Notes under the pieces: generated by a model
What the model saw: only the letters and a program-made list of their open reading frames with translations
Database searches by the model: none
Told to the model about the DNA's origin: nothing
In this document: positions 20,321 through 33,279 of the stretch, one piece after another
Numbering within the stretch: the first letter of the stretch is position 1
Layout of the letters: every line of letters begins with the position of its first letter
Source of the DNA: Agrypnia vestita
Lineage: Eukaryota; Arthropoda; Insecta; Trichoptera; Phryganeidae
Length of the DNA stretch: 64,000 nucleotides
Assembly: GCA_016648135.1 (NCBI GenBank)
Contig: JADDOH010000501.1
Location: 124,001-188,000, forward strand
Direction: 5' to 3'
Position numbers and translations under genes: made by a program

Positions 20321-23300
20321 AATTTTCGTCAATAGATCACTGCATTTGGAAAACATAAAATTCTATGGATTTGATATGGACTACACATTGGCAGGTATGT
20401 TTCTGTTACTCGTCAGGTTTTACAAGTTATCAAATGTATGAACTCTTTATCAGAATACAAAATCAATCATTTCACAAAGTTTATTTAAGACTAGCTGATA
20501 CAGCCGGAATTTCACGGGTTGTAGCTCCCTTCCTCCTCACTCACCGCCCCCCTCAACCAGTTTACCACCACGCTCCTCCCATCCGAACCCCCTTAACTTT
20601 GCCTTTAGAATCTTCATTAGTTTTATGAATTAGTTATTTAAATTTATGTTGACTAAGGCCCGAATACAGAGTCAATACTTAAATGATTTAAAGGTTAAAG
20701 TACGCCTTAAAAGTGTATATTTGTACTGCAAATTACACTTCAAAAGCATATCGTAACCTTTAAATCATCAAGTATTGACTCTGCAGTCGGGCCTAAGATT
20801 ATGATTACATACGAAAAAAGTAATTGATTGATTTTGTCCACTTAACTTTTTTTTATTGAATCAGTATGTATTGATGTTTCATCATGTTATTTTCTTAAAT
20901 TATAAATCATTTAAAAAAAAATCTTTTTCACAGAATATAAATCACCACAATATGAAACCCTAGGATTCAATCTCGTAAAGGAACATCTCGTCAGCCTAGG
21001 ATACCCACAAGAAATTATGGAATTTGAATACGATCCGTCTTTTCCCATCAGGTATATATTTACCCTACCAATATTGAAAATTATTTTTCTCCCCTGAAAA
21101 TCTACGTATTGTGCCAGAAAATTTTTACCACCTTTGGCACGAAGGTGGAACATCCAATCGTTCCGTCATATTTTCATTTCTCAGCCATTTTGGATTTGTT
21201 ATATTTTTTATAAATGTAGGTATAGGTGTAATAATTTTTGTCATTCTTTTCAGAGGACTGTGGTTTGACACATTATATGGAAACTTGCTGAAAGTGGATG
21301 CCTACGGAAATATACTCGTATGTGTACACGGATTTGAATTTTTAAAACAGTATGTATTGTTTATGTTATATTTTATTAAAAATTACAGTCTTATAAGAAT
21401 AAATATAAAAACATGTAAAAAGAAACGTTTCTGTTTTGTCTCTTGTACTGGATGAACCGTAATTATAGATTTCATAATACAAATACATAATTATACTTTC
21501 ATTGAAATATATATCGAGTAATTATTTCGAACTTTGCAGGAGAGCAAAATAATGTTTTATCAATCTGATTTTGTCAATATTTCATTATTATAAACAATTT
21601 CCATGTTTGTTAAACCAGATCATTTCTGGAAATTGTTTAGTAATAAATTGGCGGCCCTCGTAGTGCAGTGGATATGGCTTCTCGCACCAAGGGTTCCAGG
21701 TTCGATTCCCGGTGAGATCACAATTTAATCAATGTGATTTACTCAAGCCTGGGTGTTTCGTGATGTATTTTGCTTCTGTAATTGGGCCTCCTGGCCTGTT
21801 GAAGCATAAAAAAAAATATATTAAATCAAAATAATCACTAACGGTCTTTTGGCTTTCTACCCTCGATATATAAAAATGTTCTCAATCAGATTAGAGGTTC
21901 GATCTGGGAAATAATAATATTTTTCATTGAACAAATACTAAAGATACTGATGCAACATTTTTCCATGAATACATCTATATCATGCGTGATATGGTGCTAC
22001 TATATATCCTATTCTGTACTCCAGTGTATGTTTCTTCTGACTGGGCAAAGTCATTCGTGGACTCCCTCTCTTTCTGTTCTCTTCAACACTTGCTTCATAT
22101 ATTTTATAACATCATTGTTCCTGATGGGAACGCGCAAAAATAGGGCCTGATTCCACCGCCCTATGGTCAGGTCAACCTGATGGAACCGATATCGCAGATT
22201 CTCAGACGAAAGCGAGATCGTATAAAAATTCGCTGAGAATCTTAGAGCGGTCCAAAGGTTGAAGCAGGAGTCGAAAAGAGAGGAAGAGAAAGTCGCAAGT
22301 AGATGTGGAGGCGAACGCAGGAGCAGAACTGAATTCTGGGTTCCCGCGCTACGTAATTTATTCATCAAAAAATCAGGGCCCGCACGCCCAGGCGCATTTT
22401 CAATCACCAAAAACCGACTAAATTGAATGAAAAAGGGGGTCGGCACATTTTTAGAGGTTGGCATTTCGAGAACCGACGACACCGACCTCTGTCTGACGGC
22501 AGGATCACTACTCATAATTCGAGTTACAGCTCTATGAGCAGTGGTCCCGTATTCAAAATATTAATAAACATGTAACCAAACATTCTACAATAGCTTTTCA
22601 TACTATTTTTACACATTTATATTTTATCTTTATTTTGTTTCATTAACAAATGCCTCTCAGGTTCATCCTTCATGGAGATTATCGGTAAAAAGGGGGCCAG
22701 GCTCGCCAAGCTGGGTGCAATAATTTCATATATTTGGTCTCTCTGGCGAGCCTGGCTACACAAATTCAATATATTTTCTACATAAAATCATGTAAAGCCA
22801 TATACATATACAAGTGATTACGAACAAAATCATATTAATTTTTATATTTTTATAATTTTTGTATGAAAATGGCGACTTCGGCACAGTACCGATGTCGCCA
22901 GAGGGTATTGAATTTATATTAAAATAAATATGAAGGTGGTAAAATTCTACCCCCACCACCTCCGAACCATCAACACTCTTTCATTTGACGATTCAGCAAA
23001 AATAAACTTTAAAAAACATACATTCAATAAAAATTACAGTAAATAACTTTGGTTATTTTCAATAAAAAATGTGTCGAGCGCGCTAAGCACACCCAAAGAG
23101 TTTTATTTATTCTTGCCCATCAGCGCGCTCACGCTCAAAATTCATGTGATTAAAAATGCAATTATCAATTCTACGTATATATCAAACAAAAATCCAAATA
23201 CAAAAAATCACTTTTTTCTTCAATAAAATGTTCATCAGGGCCAACATATGGAGATTGGCAAAAAAGGCCCGATTAAGGGCTGCCGGTTTTTCTTGTCCGA

Positions 23301-26300
23301 CACAATCATCTTTGCCTGTACATTCCATGTGGCGTAGCCATCTCAGCAACTCTTTTTTAAATCAATCAACTATGGTACATTCACTCCTAATTATATATAA
23401 TTTCTTCATTCTATTGCATTTAGATTTTTCACACACATTCAGTCTGCTTTTGTTTGTCTTTTTCCAATTTCAGGCTTCACTTCTATACTTTACTTTTTAT
23501 AATGCATTAGTTTTGTTACCATATTAACGTCCCTACCTAAACTCTAACATCTACCAAAAATGCATTTATACATCATAAAGTAGAAAAATATGCTCATTCT
23601 GTATATAAACCCAAACTTCAAACAACTCTCTTGTAAAATTACATTTTTGTATATGCCTTAGTTTACATAGGGAACGATCATATCTTCTCTTTGCACCACT
23701 TGCTTCTGATCTCAAATTCCCATAATCATCATAGTCCTAGATTACCATCCATATAGCTTTCCATTTATTTTATATTGTGTATAAGTAAAATCATGTGCTT
23801 TCCTTAATTATTATTTTCTATCGATGATATTATGTATTTTCTTTTCAATTTGTAGTTATAAACATGTACGTATATTGCCACGTGTATGTACCTTTTGGAA
23901 TACTCACCGTTGTAATAAACGCATTTCTGACTGGTACAAAGACTCACTCCTGCATCAAAATAAACAGTTATAAATATGTTGTACACATGGGATACGGCAA
24001 CACACAAATGTTCTAAGTTCACCCTTGACCTAAAGATAGTAAATTGAATTTTGGAAGCCCTCCAAAACAAAAGAGGACACTGTTTACAAACGTGACGTTT
24101 TCCACTCGGATGATAATAATAGTGACCATGTGTCTTTGTTTGTTTTCAGTTCGCAAGTGTACGAATTATACCCAAACAAATTCCTGCAATTGGATGAATC
24201 CAGGGTGTACGTGCAAAATACTCTTTTCAATCTACCGGAAACATATTTGCTGGCCTGCCTGATTGACTTCTTCACAAATTCACCGCAGTACACGAGGTAA
24301 GTTTAAATTATCTATTTAATGACGTCATAAAAACATGTTGTTCAAATTTTTGTACCATTTGACACTTTGTTTACACAGTAACATTAATGAAACAATATTA
24401 AAATAAATTTACGTTTTTGTAATTTAATTTTTTAATGGAAACCAGTTAGATTCAAGTAAATATTAATTCATTATTCGCTTTCCTGAAAATGTAATTCTTG
24501 TATGGTGAAACATATTGCATCTGACAAATATTGTGCCGCATTAGATGGTGTTAAACAGTATAAGGTTCATATTATCTCAAATCATAATATGATATCACAT
24601 ATTCTGTGTACTGAGGATCTCAATCATTTTCTCACCGCATTCCACCCTCTATTACTTTCGCTTTAGTTTCTATTGTAATGGTCTGTGTTCTTGTGCTTTC
24701 CTTTATTAATGAAGACCACATCTGGCTACTGTAAACATTACTGAAAGCGTGGGTTATCACCGCCAAACAGCAGAGATACGAACTAACTTTATACGCCATT
24801 CGTTTCTTTAAAAGTTTGCGTGCAAAGGATTAACAGGATTAAGATGCACCAAAAAGATTAATCTTCCTGTGACTAATGTTAATAAGATGGCAAGAGTGCA
24901 CTGTTTGTATTTCTTTGCCTTACAGCGACCTAGGTGGTGCAAGTTTGGCTGAATATTATCTTTTGAAATACAAATAGAAAGAGCACAACATAATTTTTGC
25001 CCTCCCAGATTATTCGCCGACATCAGATGAATATCTCTTTAAGATTAATTCACTGTCATCCCGATGTCACGCTGATACAAAATAGAGATACGTCTTGATT
25101 AATCTCTTTTGTATCAAGACCAATGGACTCATCTTTCACCGGGTTTTACTGGGGACTATGCCAAGAATTCTCTTGTTTTCAGTTGTCGCTCTCGTCAAGC
25201 CCATTTTCCAATATCAGTATACAGGGTGTCCCATTGCTAGTAGCAAAAACTCTACACGTGAATTTCCGCCTCGGTAATAAGTCAAAAATGTTGAAGTAAC
25301 CATGACCTAATAATATCAAGGAAATATGCAATATACAAGTTTGCACTTTTTTCTCAATATTTATTTTTTTTTTTTTGCAAAAAGTTGAACTGTCATTATC
25401 ACTACAGTAACTTGTATTGATTATTAAAAATTCATTCACCTTAAACAAGTCGAAAAAATGTTAAAACCTAGCAAAAATTTTAAATAGAATTTTTTATAAT
25501 GTTTTTATCATTTTATTTGAGTTGTATTGAAGCGAATGAATTTTTCATAATCGATTATAAATTACTGTAATTATAGTTCTACTTTTTTCAAAAAATAAAT
25601 CATAACTAATAAAAAAAGAAATATTGAGAAAAAATTGCAAACTTTGATAATGCATTTCTCCATAACTATTAATATTAGGTTATGGTTGCTTGAACATTTT
25701 CGACTCATTATCAAGGCAAGAATCCTCCTGTAAGGTTTTTATACTTGCTATGAGACACCCTGTATGTAAATAATTCCATTTCTCTTTTTTTGATTTTAAA
25801 ACATCGTCATTTATAATTTTTATTATTCTTTTACTAGAGAAAAAACTGGTGTCAGAGGCGGAGATTTGGCCATGTCCTTCAAGTCTATCTTCCAAGATGT
25901 CAGAAATGCCGTGGATTATGTCCACATACATGGAGACTTGAAATCCAAGACAATAGAAAATGTAGAGGAATACGTCAAGAAGGATGAAAGATTACCAATG
26001 TTCCTGACGAGGATAAGAGAAAGTGGAGCTAAGGTTTTCCTGCTGACAAATAGTGGCTACAAATTCACAAATAAGATTATGACTTATCTCTTTGACTTCC
26101 CACATGGCGCTAGGGTACGTATTTTTTTTTTAAAGTTTTGTATTCATGTCTTAAAAAATAGCACCTTATTTATATAAACTAAATAGATATTCTGTAATTT
26201 AAAATATAAGTTTTTATTTAAATTTTGTATTGCACACTATTTGAGCTATTTATCATTACTTTTATTTATATTTATACATTAGTTTTATGACTAGCAGTAC

Positions 26301-29300
26301 ATCTCAATGTTAATAAATTATATGTATTTAAAATACCTTGCACCACGAAGTTCATCATTTAAAATATGTTTGTACTGAGCCAATTTTTCAGTTTGTTTTT
26401 TTTTCTTATTTATTGTCTATACAATTTTGCTATGGTTATCATTATAAATACATTGAAAAGATTAATTTTAATTAATATCTAAAAATGTAATTAATAAAAT
26501 CATTATTTTATTTTACTTGAACCATAAGAAAAGATAAACAAACATATTTCATGTTAAAAAATTGACAAATGCCTACCTTGTAAATAAAAAATCAAACAAT
26601 AAGCATTTCATAGCGGAAAGTCAATCCAGGTAATGTTTCAAATGGTGAGGGTGATCTGGGGCACGGGAAACCCTTGTCTATTATTTATTATCGGAAACGG
26701 CCTAGTTAATAGAAATCTGAGTCATTAACAAAATGACGGCCGATATATTGTATTGTGCATCTGCGTGCAAAATTCTTTCATTTTAAATGGTTTTTTTTCC
26801 AAATTAAAAATATGTAGCATTCTATTGGTACCAGAATATTTTCATGTTAAACATTTCCCACTGTATTGCAGAATGTCTTAGTTATGGAAGAAAACATCTG
26901 ATTTCGCCCAAGCAGCCGTTTATTACAAATATGTAATTTATTATTCATTCATCAATATTAAAATGATATACTACTATGCACTATTAGTTAATTTGGAAAA
27001 AAAGAAATTAATGTATTTTTGTATTTTGGTTGAATTTCTTTCTCAAATCTTAAAACGTCAAGCAATTGAAAAATATCCTAGATATTTTTATATTAAATAT
27101 AATTATTTTTTTGGTTATTTTATCCTCTAAGAATCTGAAAGATTTGGGTGAATATTTTTTTAGCATTAATGTATCTCATCGTGCCCTCGGAAGGTGAATG
27201 CTGATATCAATTAAAACTTCACACAAAGTGTGTTGATTGGGAGATTTTCAATAATTTGGCTACTTAGCTGAATTTATACCTAAATTAAGAATTGAAATGG
27301 ATTTGCTTCAGCTTCTTCTTCTTCCTTCTTCTTCCAGCCCGAGGACCCTCACAGAGATTGGAAAACGTACTTCGATATCATTGTGGTGGACGCTTCTAAA
27401 CCTTCATTTTTTGGTGAGGGAACAATCCTTAGGCAAGTGAACACAAGAACTGGAGCTTTGCGGGTCGGCACACATATGGGACCACTGCAAAAAGAACAAG
27501 TTTACTCTGGAGGTAATGCAGTTGCTAATGTTATTTTGTTTTATATTATTTTATTATTATTTTCGTTATTAACAAACAGTTGACAGTAAAAACAGAATGC
27601 TACAACAAACTTTGTGGAAAAGTAGCGTGTGTTTGCGAACGAAAATGTATTATGGGACTAGAATATGTATTTATTTTTAATTTTTGTTAGAAGAATTTTG
27701 TTGCAAACAAATCGTTGGTTTTAGAATACATACCCCACTGTTTTATTTAAATTCTTTATGTTTTAACATAAAATTCTCAATCTTTTGATATACAGATAGT
27801 GTATGAAAAATATCATCATTCTGTTTCCAGGCTCGTGTGATGTCTTCACTGAACTGATTGGTGCAAAGGGCAAGGATGTATTGTACATCGGAGACCACAT
27901 CTTCGGTGATATCCTCAAGTCCAAGAAGATCCGGGGATGGAGAACCTTCCTCATTGTACCTGAGCTGGTGCAAGAACTGCACGTGTGGACAGACAAGTGT
28001 CAGCTGTTTGCCGAATTGCAGAGTCTGGACATCATGCTAGGAGAGATGTACAAGTGAGTAGTTTTTATAAAAGATTCTTTGTCGCAGACAGACGCACTCC
28101 AAGTGTTCATGTTTTCTATTCACCTGGCGTTTTAATATCTGTTTGTTTCAATACGAATGTTGAATGCCTAAAGGTGCAATGGTTGCACAAAAAATGTTGA
28201 ATACTACTGAATTATCTGCATCACTAACTGATGACTAAACATATTTACTTCTTATTTATTTATTTTTTCTTTTACAGAAATTTAGATTCAAGTACAAAAG
28301 AAAAACCCGACATCTCCAAACTTCGCACGTCCATTAGAGATGTGACACATAAAATGGACCTTGCTTATGGAATGATGGGATCACTCTTCAGATCTGGCTC
28401 GAGGCAAACATTCTTCTCTTCGCAGGTAAAATTTTCCAAATTTTTTCCAATAAAACGCATAATTCTTGGCTTGGTATTGTACAGATTTTATTTTATTGTT
28501 TAATAATATTTGTGAACTTATTTTATCATCAATTTGATATTAAAAGTGTTATGTATTGTACAAACGGGGAGAATCGTATTATAGACAGAAATCTTTGTAA
28601 TATCTAAATAACAATTACTATTTTTTTATTTCAGGTTGTACGTTACGCTGATTTGTACGCTGCTTCCTTCCTTAACCTGATGTATTATCCTTTCTGCTAC
28701 ATGTTCAGAGCACCAGCTATGCTGCTGCCCCATGAGTCCACTGTAGCGCATGAACAGCGATTCCATATGGATACGCCGTCTATCGACAGGTACATTTTCA
28801 TAACTGGTTCAATATAGTCATTTATACTCTGTGTATGTAAATATGTTATTGAAAGTATTCTTTATACGATCAGATATGTACGTAACAATTGAGATAGTGA
28901 CCGTCAATATTGAGGAATCCCATTAAAGCGGGAAAAACAATTTTCAAGCTGTCAAAAGCGGCGATATGCATCGATAGATCATGCTACTTCAATACGAGAT
29001 CGAGACATGAACAAACCTCATATCAGATAAACCTTGCACAAGCGTATTTATTTACATGTCGTGCAAGACAGAAAGGTTGCGAGGAAATGAGACAACCATA
29101 CGGAGTACCGACGTATAAAATATGTGGGAACGCAAGTCATGCTCGCGCTCTATTATTAGAATTTTAAATGTTTAAAGGCTAGAATTTACAAAAGCGTATT
29201 TATATTTCTCCAATAATTTATGTATTATAAAAAAATAGTAAACAACAATTTTTCTTATATCACTGTTTTTTAATTTAGAACTTTTGTCGCATAAGCAGAT

Positions 29301-30862
29301 TTAGATATTATTTTGACTTCCGACTGAAATGTCAAAACACCTGTGAATTAAACTTAATTCAAATATTTTTTTATCTAAAATAAACAAAAACTACTCCAAC
29401 AATATGTATTGAATTAAAAAGAAAATTAACGACCATTAATCTATATTTTAAAAATTATGTCGTAAATTAATATCTTACTTGACTTTATAAATTACAATGA
29501 CATCTTCGCGAATACACCGCCGTCTGCAAGGTCACCAAAGCACGCATATGACAGACAATCTGACACAAGTTCAACGTGATTTTATCAGTAGAAAAGCAAA
29601 ATAATATCAAACTAGTTAAAAAAAAACTCATTATCTGCGACGAATAGATTGCTTTCGAATATATAACATAGTATTATTTTGAACTAATGTCAAATTTGGC
29701 ATAAAAACACGTTTTAAAGTGATTTTTTTATGAAAAAGTGTATGGACCACAGAGAAACGTCCGCCTCTCCCGCACGGCACGCGGCATCTGATTCAAAACT
29801 GTGCAATTTCTTGACACATTTCACACTTTAGAATTTTTATTTTAAAATAATAATTAACGTATTTTTAATAAAAAATGTAGCTTTTCAATAGTGAATGAAG
29901 ACTCAAAGTGCGAATATAGATACAATATATCGTTTAAAATTATCTTTTTATATGAATAAACAATATTTGAAAAGCATCAAAATCGTAAAAATTTCTAGCA
30001 TTTTAAAAATATTATTACTTTTATTAATATTGAATATTTTTTAATATCCTACGTACGGATTCTAGATAATTAAGCAAACTTTATATGTATAAAAAAAACT
30101 TAGTATGCTTACATACAAATTTTCAACGAACGAATTGTCGCCCGGGAACATTAAAAACGTTTTTTTTGCCGCGGCCTGTGGATTAATGCTTATATTTTTC
30201 TTATTTATTATAAACAATGTTCAGTTTATTACTTTTATATAAGAACAAAGGTTCTTTCTAAGTTATCGCCCTAAAAAAATTGCAATCTATCATATAAATT
30301 CTGATATAAATGAATAATAAAAACCCACATTTTCGTAAAAAATGCCGAAATATGCATTTGCAGTGAATGTACCGCCTTAAAAGAGGAATGTTGACTTATG
30401 TGCCTTATAAAGAATTTTATTTGTAACATTTTCTGTTTTTTCATGTAGATCAAGACAGTCGAGCAAAGGATCCAACATGTTGATTCAAACTTCTCCACCT
30501 GTAGACTATGAAAATCTCACTTTTCCACCGGATGAGGTATTTTTCTTACATAAAACTGTTTTTTAATGTGTTGAAAAAATGTAAAAATCGTAACCCGGAT
30601 TCTATTTTCTTTTTTCATAAATTTTCAAGTTCAAGTTCAAAATCAAGTTCCCACAGTTTATATTTCGCTTCAACTTATTCTGTTTTCCTTTCCACAGAAT
30701 GCAATTGCAACGGGAAACGGTCCACCACCTGCCCAGACAGCTCAATCTCTCCCCCACGTGCGTCCCGAGACCCCCAAGACTCTCACACATACGCACGACG
30801 AGGATTGCTCCGAAGACAGCAGCGAAGATGGAGCCAATGAAGAACCGACACATAAAAAGTAG
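20321..30862 (+). CDS. NT5C2: Cytosolic purine 5'-nucleotidase (NT5C2 family), 3' eleven exons
   Basis: A HAD-superfamily enzyme that dephosphorylates IMP, GMP and related purine monophosphates in the cytosol. Exons I can join in frame: 20321-20394, 20934-21051, 21254-21349, 24150-24296, 25838-26114, 27338-27512, 27831-28053, 28278-28425, 28635-28789, 30449-30536 and 30698-30862 (TAG). All junctions are GT-AG and phases match, giving 555 residues. Motif I is FDMDYTLA (catalytic aspartates), motif II is [10 protein letters not shown], motif IV is [11 protein letters not shown]. Other family landmarks are [35 protein letters not shown] and [12 protein letters not shown]. The C-terminus is short and acidic ([16 protein letters not shown]). 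The animal protein is ~560 residues with ~35 residues before the first exon seen here. That N-terminal coding exon was not found and probably lies upstream or among the repeats. Introns carry SINE, LINE and foldback insertions. Confidence 0.95.
21650..21816 (+). repeat. tRNA-derived SINE (family S1), copy 2, in an NT5C2 intron
   Basis: Same head and body as copy 1 (TGTGATTTACTCAAGCCTGG, GGCCTCCTGGCCTGTTGAAG) with a perfect B box GGTTCGATTCC, but a short deletion and changes in the A-box region. It ends in an A-run. Sense orientation within the nucleotidase intron. Confidence 0.85.
22045..22128 (-). mobile_element. LINE family LA fragment (inner part), decayed
   Basis: Matches 9290-9350 of the LA copy 2 (GGACTCCCTCTCTTTCTGTT versus GGACGCCCTCTATTCCTGTT, then CTTCATATATTTT). 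The adjoining part of LA resumes at 23325, so the two pieces appear to be one insertion split by the segment between them. Confidence 0.6.
22130..23320. mobile_element. Hairpin-rich insertion of unknown class splitting a LINE
   Basis: This ~1.2-kb segment separates two consecutive parts of a decayed LA LINE. It contains four strong stem-loops: 22196-22210/22229-22242 (AGATTCTCAG core), 22696-22708/22744-22756 (GCCAGGCTCGCCA, perfect), 22870-22881/22889-22900 (TGGCGAC core) and 23076-23084/23122-23130 (GAGCGCGCT, perfect). The left third is less AT-rich than its surroundings. A 154-codon minus-strand open frame at 22051-22515 crosses the boundary into the LINE and resembles no protein I know. 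I cannot assign terminal repeats. Confidence 0.45.
23325..23527 (-). mobile_element. LINE family LA fragment, decayed
   Basis: Aligns by eye to 9375-9600 of LA copy 2 (CCATCTCAGCAACTCTTTTTT, TTTTTCCAATTTCAGGCTTC). Many substitutions, no open frame. Confidence 0.6.
25222..25762. repeat. Foldback element (family FB1) in NT5C2 intron
   Basis: The ends CAGGGTGTC and GACACCCTG are perfect inverted repeats flanked by TA on both sides. The interior arms repeat the FB1 words in both orientations (AATATTGAGAAAAAATTGCA, TGAATTTTTCATAATCGATT). 541 bp, no coding. It ends 75 bp before the exon at 25838. Confidence 0.85.
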
Positions 30863-32195
30863 CGTGCCACGCATTAAAGAACTTTGTGTAGAATAGTGAA
30901 CAGTTCGTCGCATTTTAAGTTTGTATAGGTTAATATGATTAACGACAATGAATATGCTGTGAAATTTTGTAATATCCAATAATTTTCGTTATAAGCGATA
31001 GAGATTATTAGGAGAATAGACATTTTTATAGATTTGAAAAGCGAAATGTGGTTTCAATTGAGGTTTGACAATTACGTATGACGATATGGTATTTCGTATA
31101 TTTTATGCATTATAAATTACTAACAGAAACTTATGTACAATGTATAATTATAATATTGTGCTGCTGTAAAGTCTTATAAAATCTATTTATTGTTATTTTA
31201 TTGGGATCATATTACTGTGCTTATTAAGATAGTTATTCGGTAAAACCTCGTTTATTCGAAATTCACCATACTTTTTTGAAACACAACTGTCTCAAAATGT
31301 TAATTTCGTAGTTGATTAATCACAATAACTCAATCCCCAGTAATTCCTAATATTTTTTAGACCCTTGAGACATAAACCAATACATTTTATGTCGCATAAT
31401 TTGTTTTTTTTAACAAGTTATATAAACTAATAATGCACTCGGCTTTCTGATTGTGCCTACTCATGTGGGGTGTCTTTTATCCTCCTCGGACCCAGTGTCC
31501 AATTTTTTTTGGTGCCTCGAATTTTGAATTAACAGGATTCCGCATAATTCAAAAATTTTTTTTTGGATCCCTTGAATTCCGAATTAACGAGGTTATATTG
31601 CATTTCTTCAGAAAGTCTGCCAAATTAATATCATGGTAGTGTTTTAAAAAAATACATTGTATACTTGGCTATGTAGGATATTGACTAACAAAATGTGATT
31701 ACTGGTGAAAAATTAATTCTCACAAATTTCATTCCATGGACTGGAATTTATTTTTTAACTGTTTGTATGATCCACCATATTAATAAAAAAAATCTTTAAC
31801 CAATCAATTATTTATCATTACTTGTTCCATATCCTAGCCGACTTCTTGCCATCATTCTAAATGTAAATATCTTTAATATTTTGTGTCTTAATAATTCACA
31901 CTTTGTTGCTCACCGAAATGTAACATAAATATTTAAAATTAATAATTTGTCAATTCACAATTATTGTGAGACTTAGATTTTGATTTTGATTATTTGTTTT
32001 GTAGACCTCTTTCCATTTAAGAAAGACAATTGTAGTATATGTAAGCCGTGTGTACGACACACATTATTTCATTGTTAAGGAATTTACGGGTATAAACACC
32101 AACACAACGAAACAATATGCCTCGTACCCACGGCTTGCACTGCTAATTTGATTGTATTTCTTAAATATAAAGATGATAAAGAAATAAAAAGTTCT
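30863..32195 (+). other. Probable NT5C2 3' untranslated region
   Basis: Follows the TAG at 30860-30862. Several AATAAA-type signals are present (for example TTAATAAAAAAAAT near 31780 and AAAGAAATAAAAAG near 32180). Which one ends the message cannot be told from sequence alone. No other feature is seen. Confidence 0.45.
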
Positions 32196-32878
32196 TGAAA
32201 AAAAAGTATACGTCCTGGTGATATATTTTATTCAAAATTTATCAATTTAACCTGAGAAAAATATATGCACAATCTTTATACGACTGGCACAATTAAAATA
32301 ACAATAGTTCAAGTTTTATGAGTTGATTTATGAAGCTTATTTGTAATCCGTTTATATTATAGGGATTCCACCTGTTATAAAAATTTGGAATTCAAAATCT
32401 CCACATACGTACCGGGTAAAGATATTATATTCATTTATTGTACACTTTCAACAAAAATCTTTTTGACGCACTTGGAAACTAAGCTTTGTCGAGTGTTGAA
32501 AGATATTATTTTAAGAAGACAGACTTTACTTGAATCTGAGCAAAAGGTTTTTCTCGGTAAAATTAGCATTATTTTTTATTCTTTACTTATGCCTCCTAAT
32601 TTTTCCCGCAATCTTTGATAAAAAAAAAATTACTAAATGATGATCTGAATGTCTAATTAAGGATTACTATTTATCAAATTAACTGACTACATGTTCTTGT
32701 AGAATAATATTCAAATGCATTTTTGGCACAAAAAGTGCTTTTTCATTTGATAAAAATAATTATCGAATAAAATAATAACTCAGCTGGAATTTAAAGATTT
32801 TTGAGATCTAATCAATTAAACTAATTTTCACAGAAAACAAAGAAGAAAACAAAAATAATAATTTATTTGTCTATAAGA

Positions 32879-33260
32879 TCTAATTGTCTGTCCGTCCGTC
32901 CATCTGTCTGTCTGTCTGTCTGCTCCCGTAACTTTGTTACAAAACCAAATTAATCAGCCAGAGATGGGGCTTAAACGCCGGGCCAGCAAACCCGAAGGCG
33001 GCAACGATAGCAATGTTGCCGCCTTCGGCCATCACTGAGCCTGCATTACCATCAAAGGCCATCAAAAATACAGTGCATATAGGACTTAGCAAAGACGCGA
33101 ACCCTTTCACGTTCTGCCTAATCGCCGGCAGAGGAAATAATTTTTTTTTTTAAATATTTGATAAGAGTTGTTATTACTGTTTCAAGGGTGTCGGCTATAA
33201 ATAAGTAAATACTTTCTTTAGGAACCGGCATCTAAAAGTACAGCGATTTTTGACATGTGA
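32879..33260 (+). repeat. Dispersed repeat family D, with internal hairpin
   Basis: Starts in a (CTGT)n-rich stretch and includes AGAGATGGGGCTTAAACGCC, the perfect hairpin GGCGGCAAC/GTTGCCGCC (32999-33025), and the end AGGAACCGGCATCTAAAAGT. The copy at 50765-51230 matches in order. A third, partial copy lies at 34985-35070. Possibly SINE-like; no clear tRNA boxes. Confidence 0.65.
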
Positions 33261-33279
33261 CAGCTAGTGTTTTATAAAA

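Noticed and set aside
22051..22515. 154-codon minus-strand protein
   Set aside because: The frame crosses from an unknown insertion into a LINE fragment and resembles no protein I recognise.
28910..29167. 85-codon ORF in an NT5C2 intron
   Set aside because: No recognised domain and no splice or promoter context.
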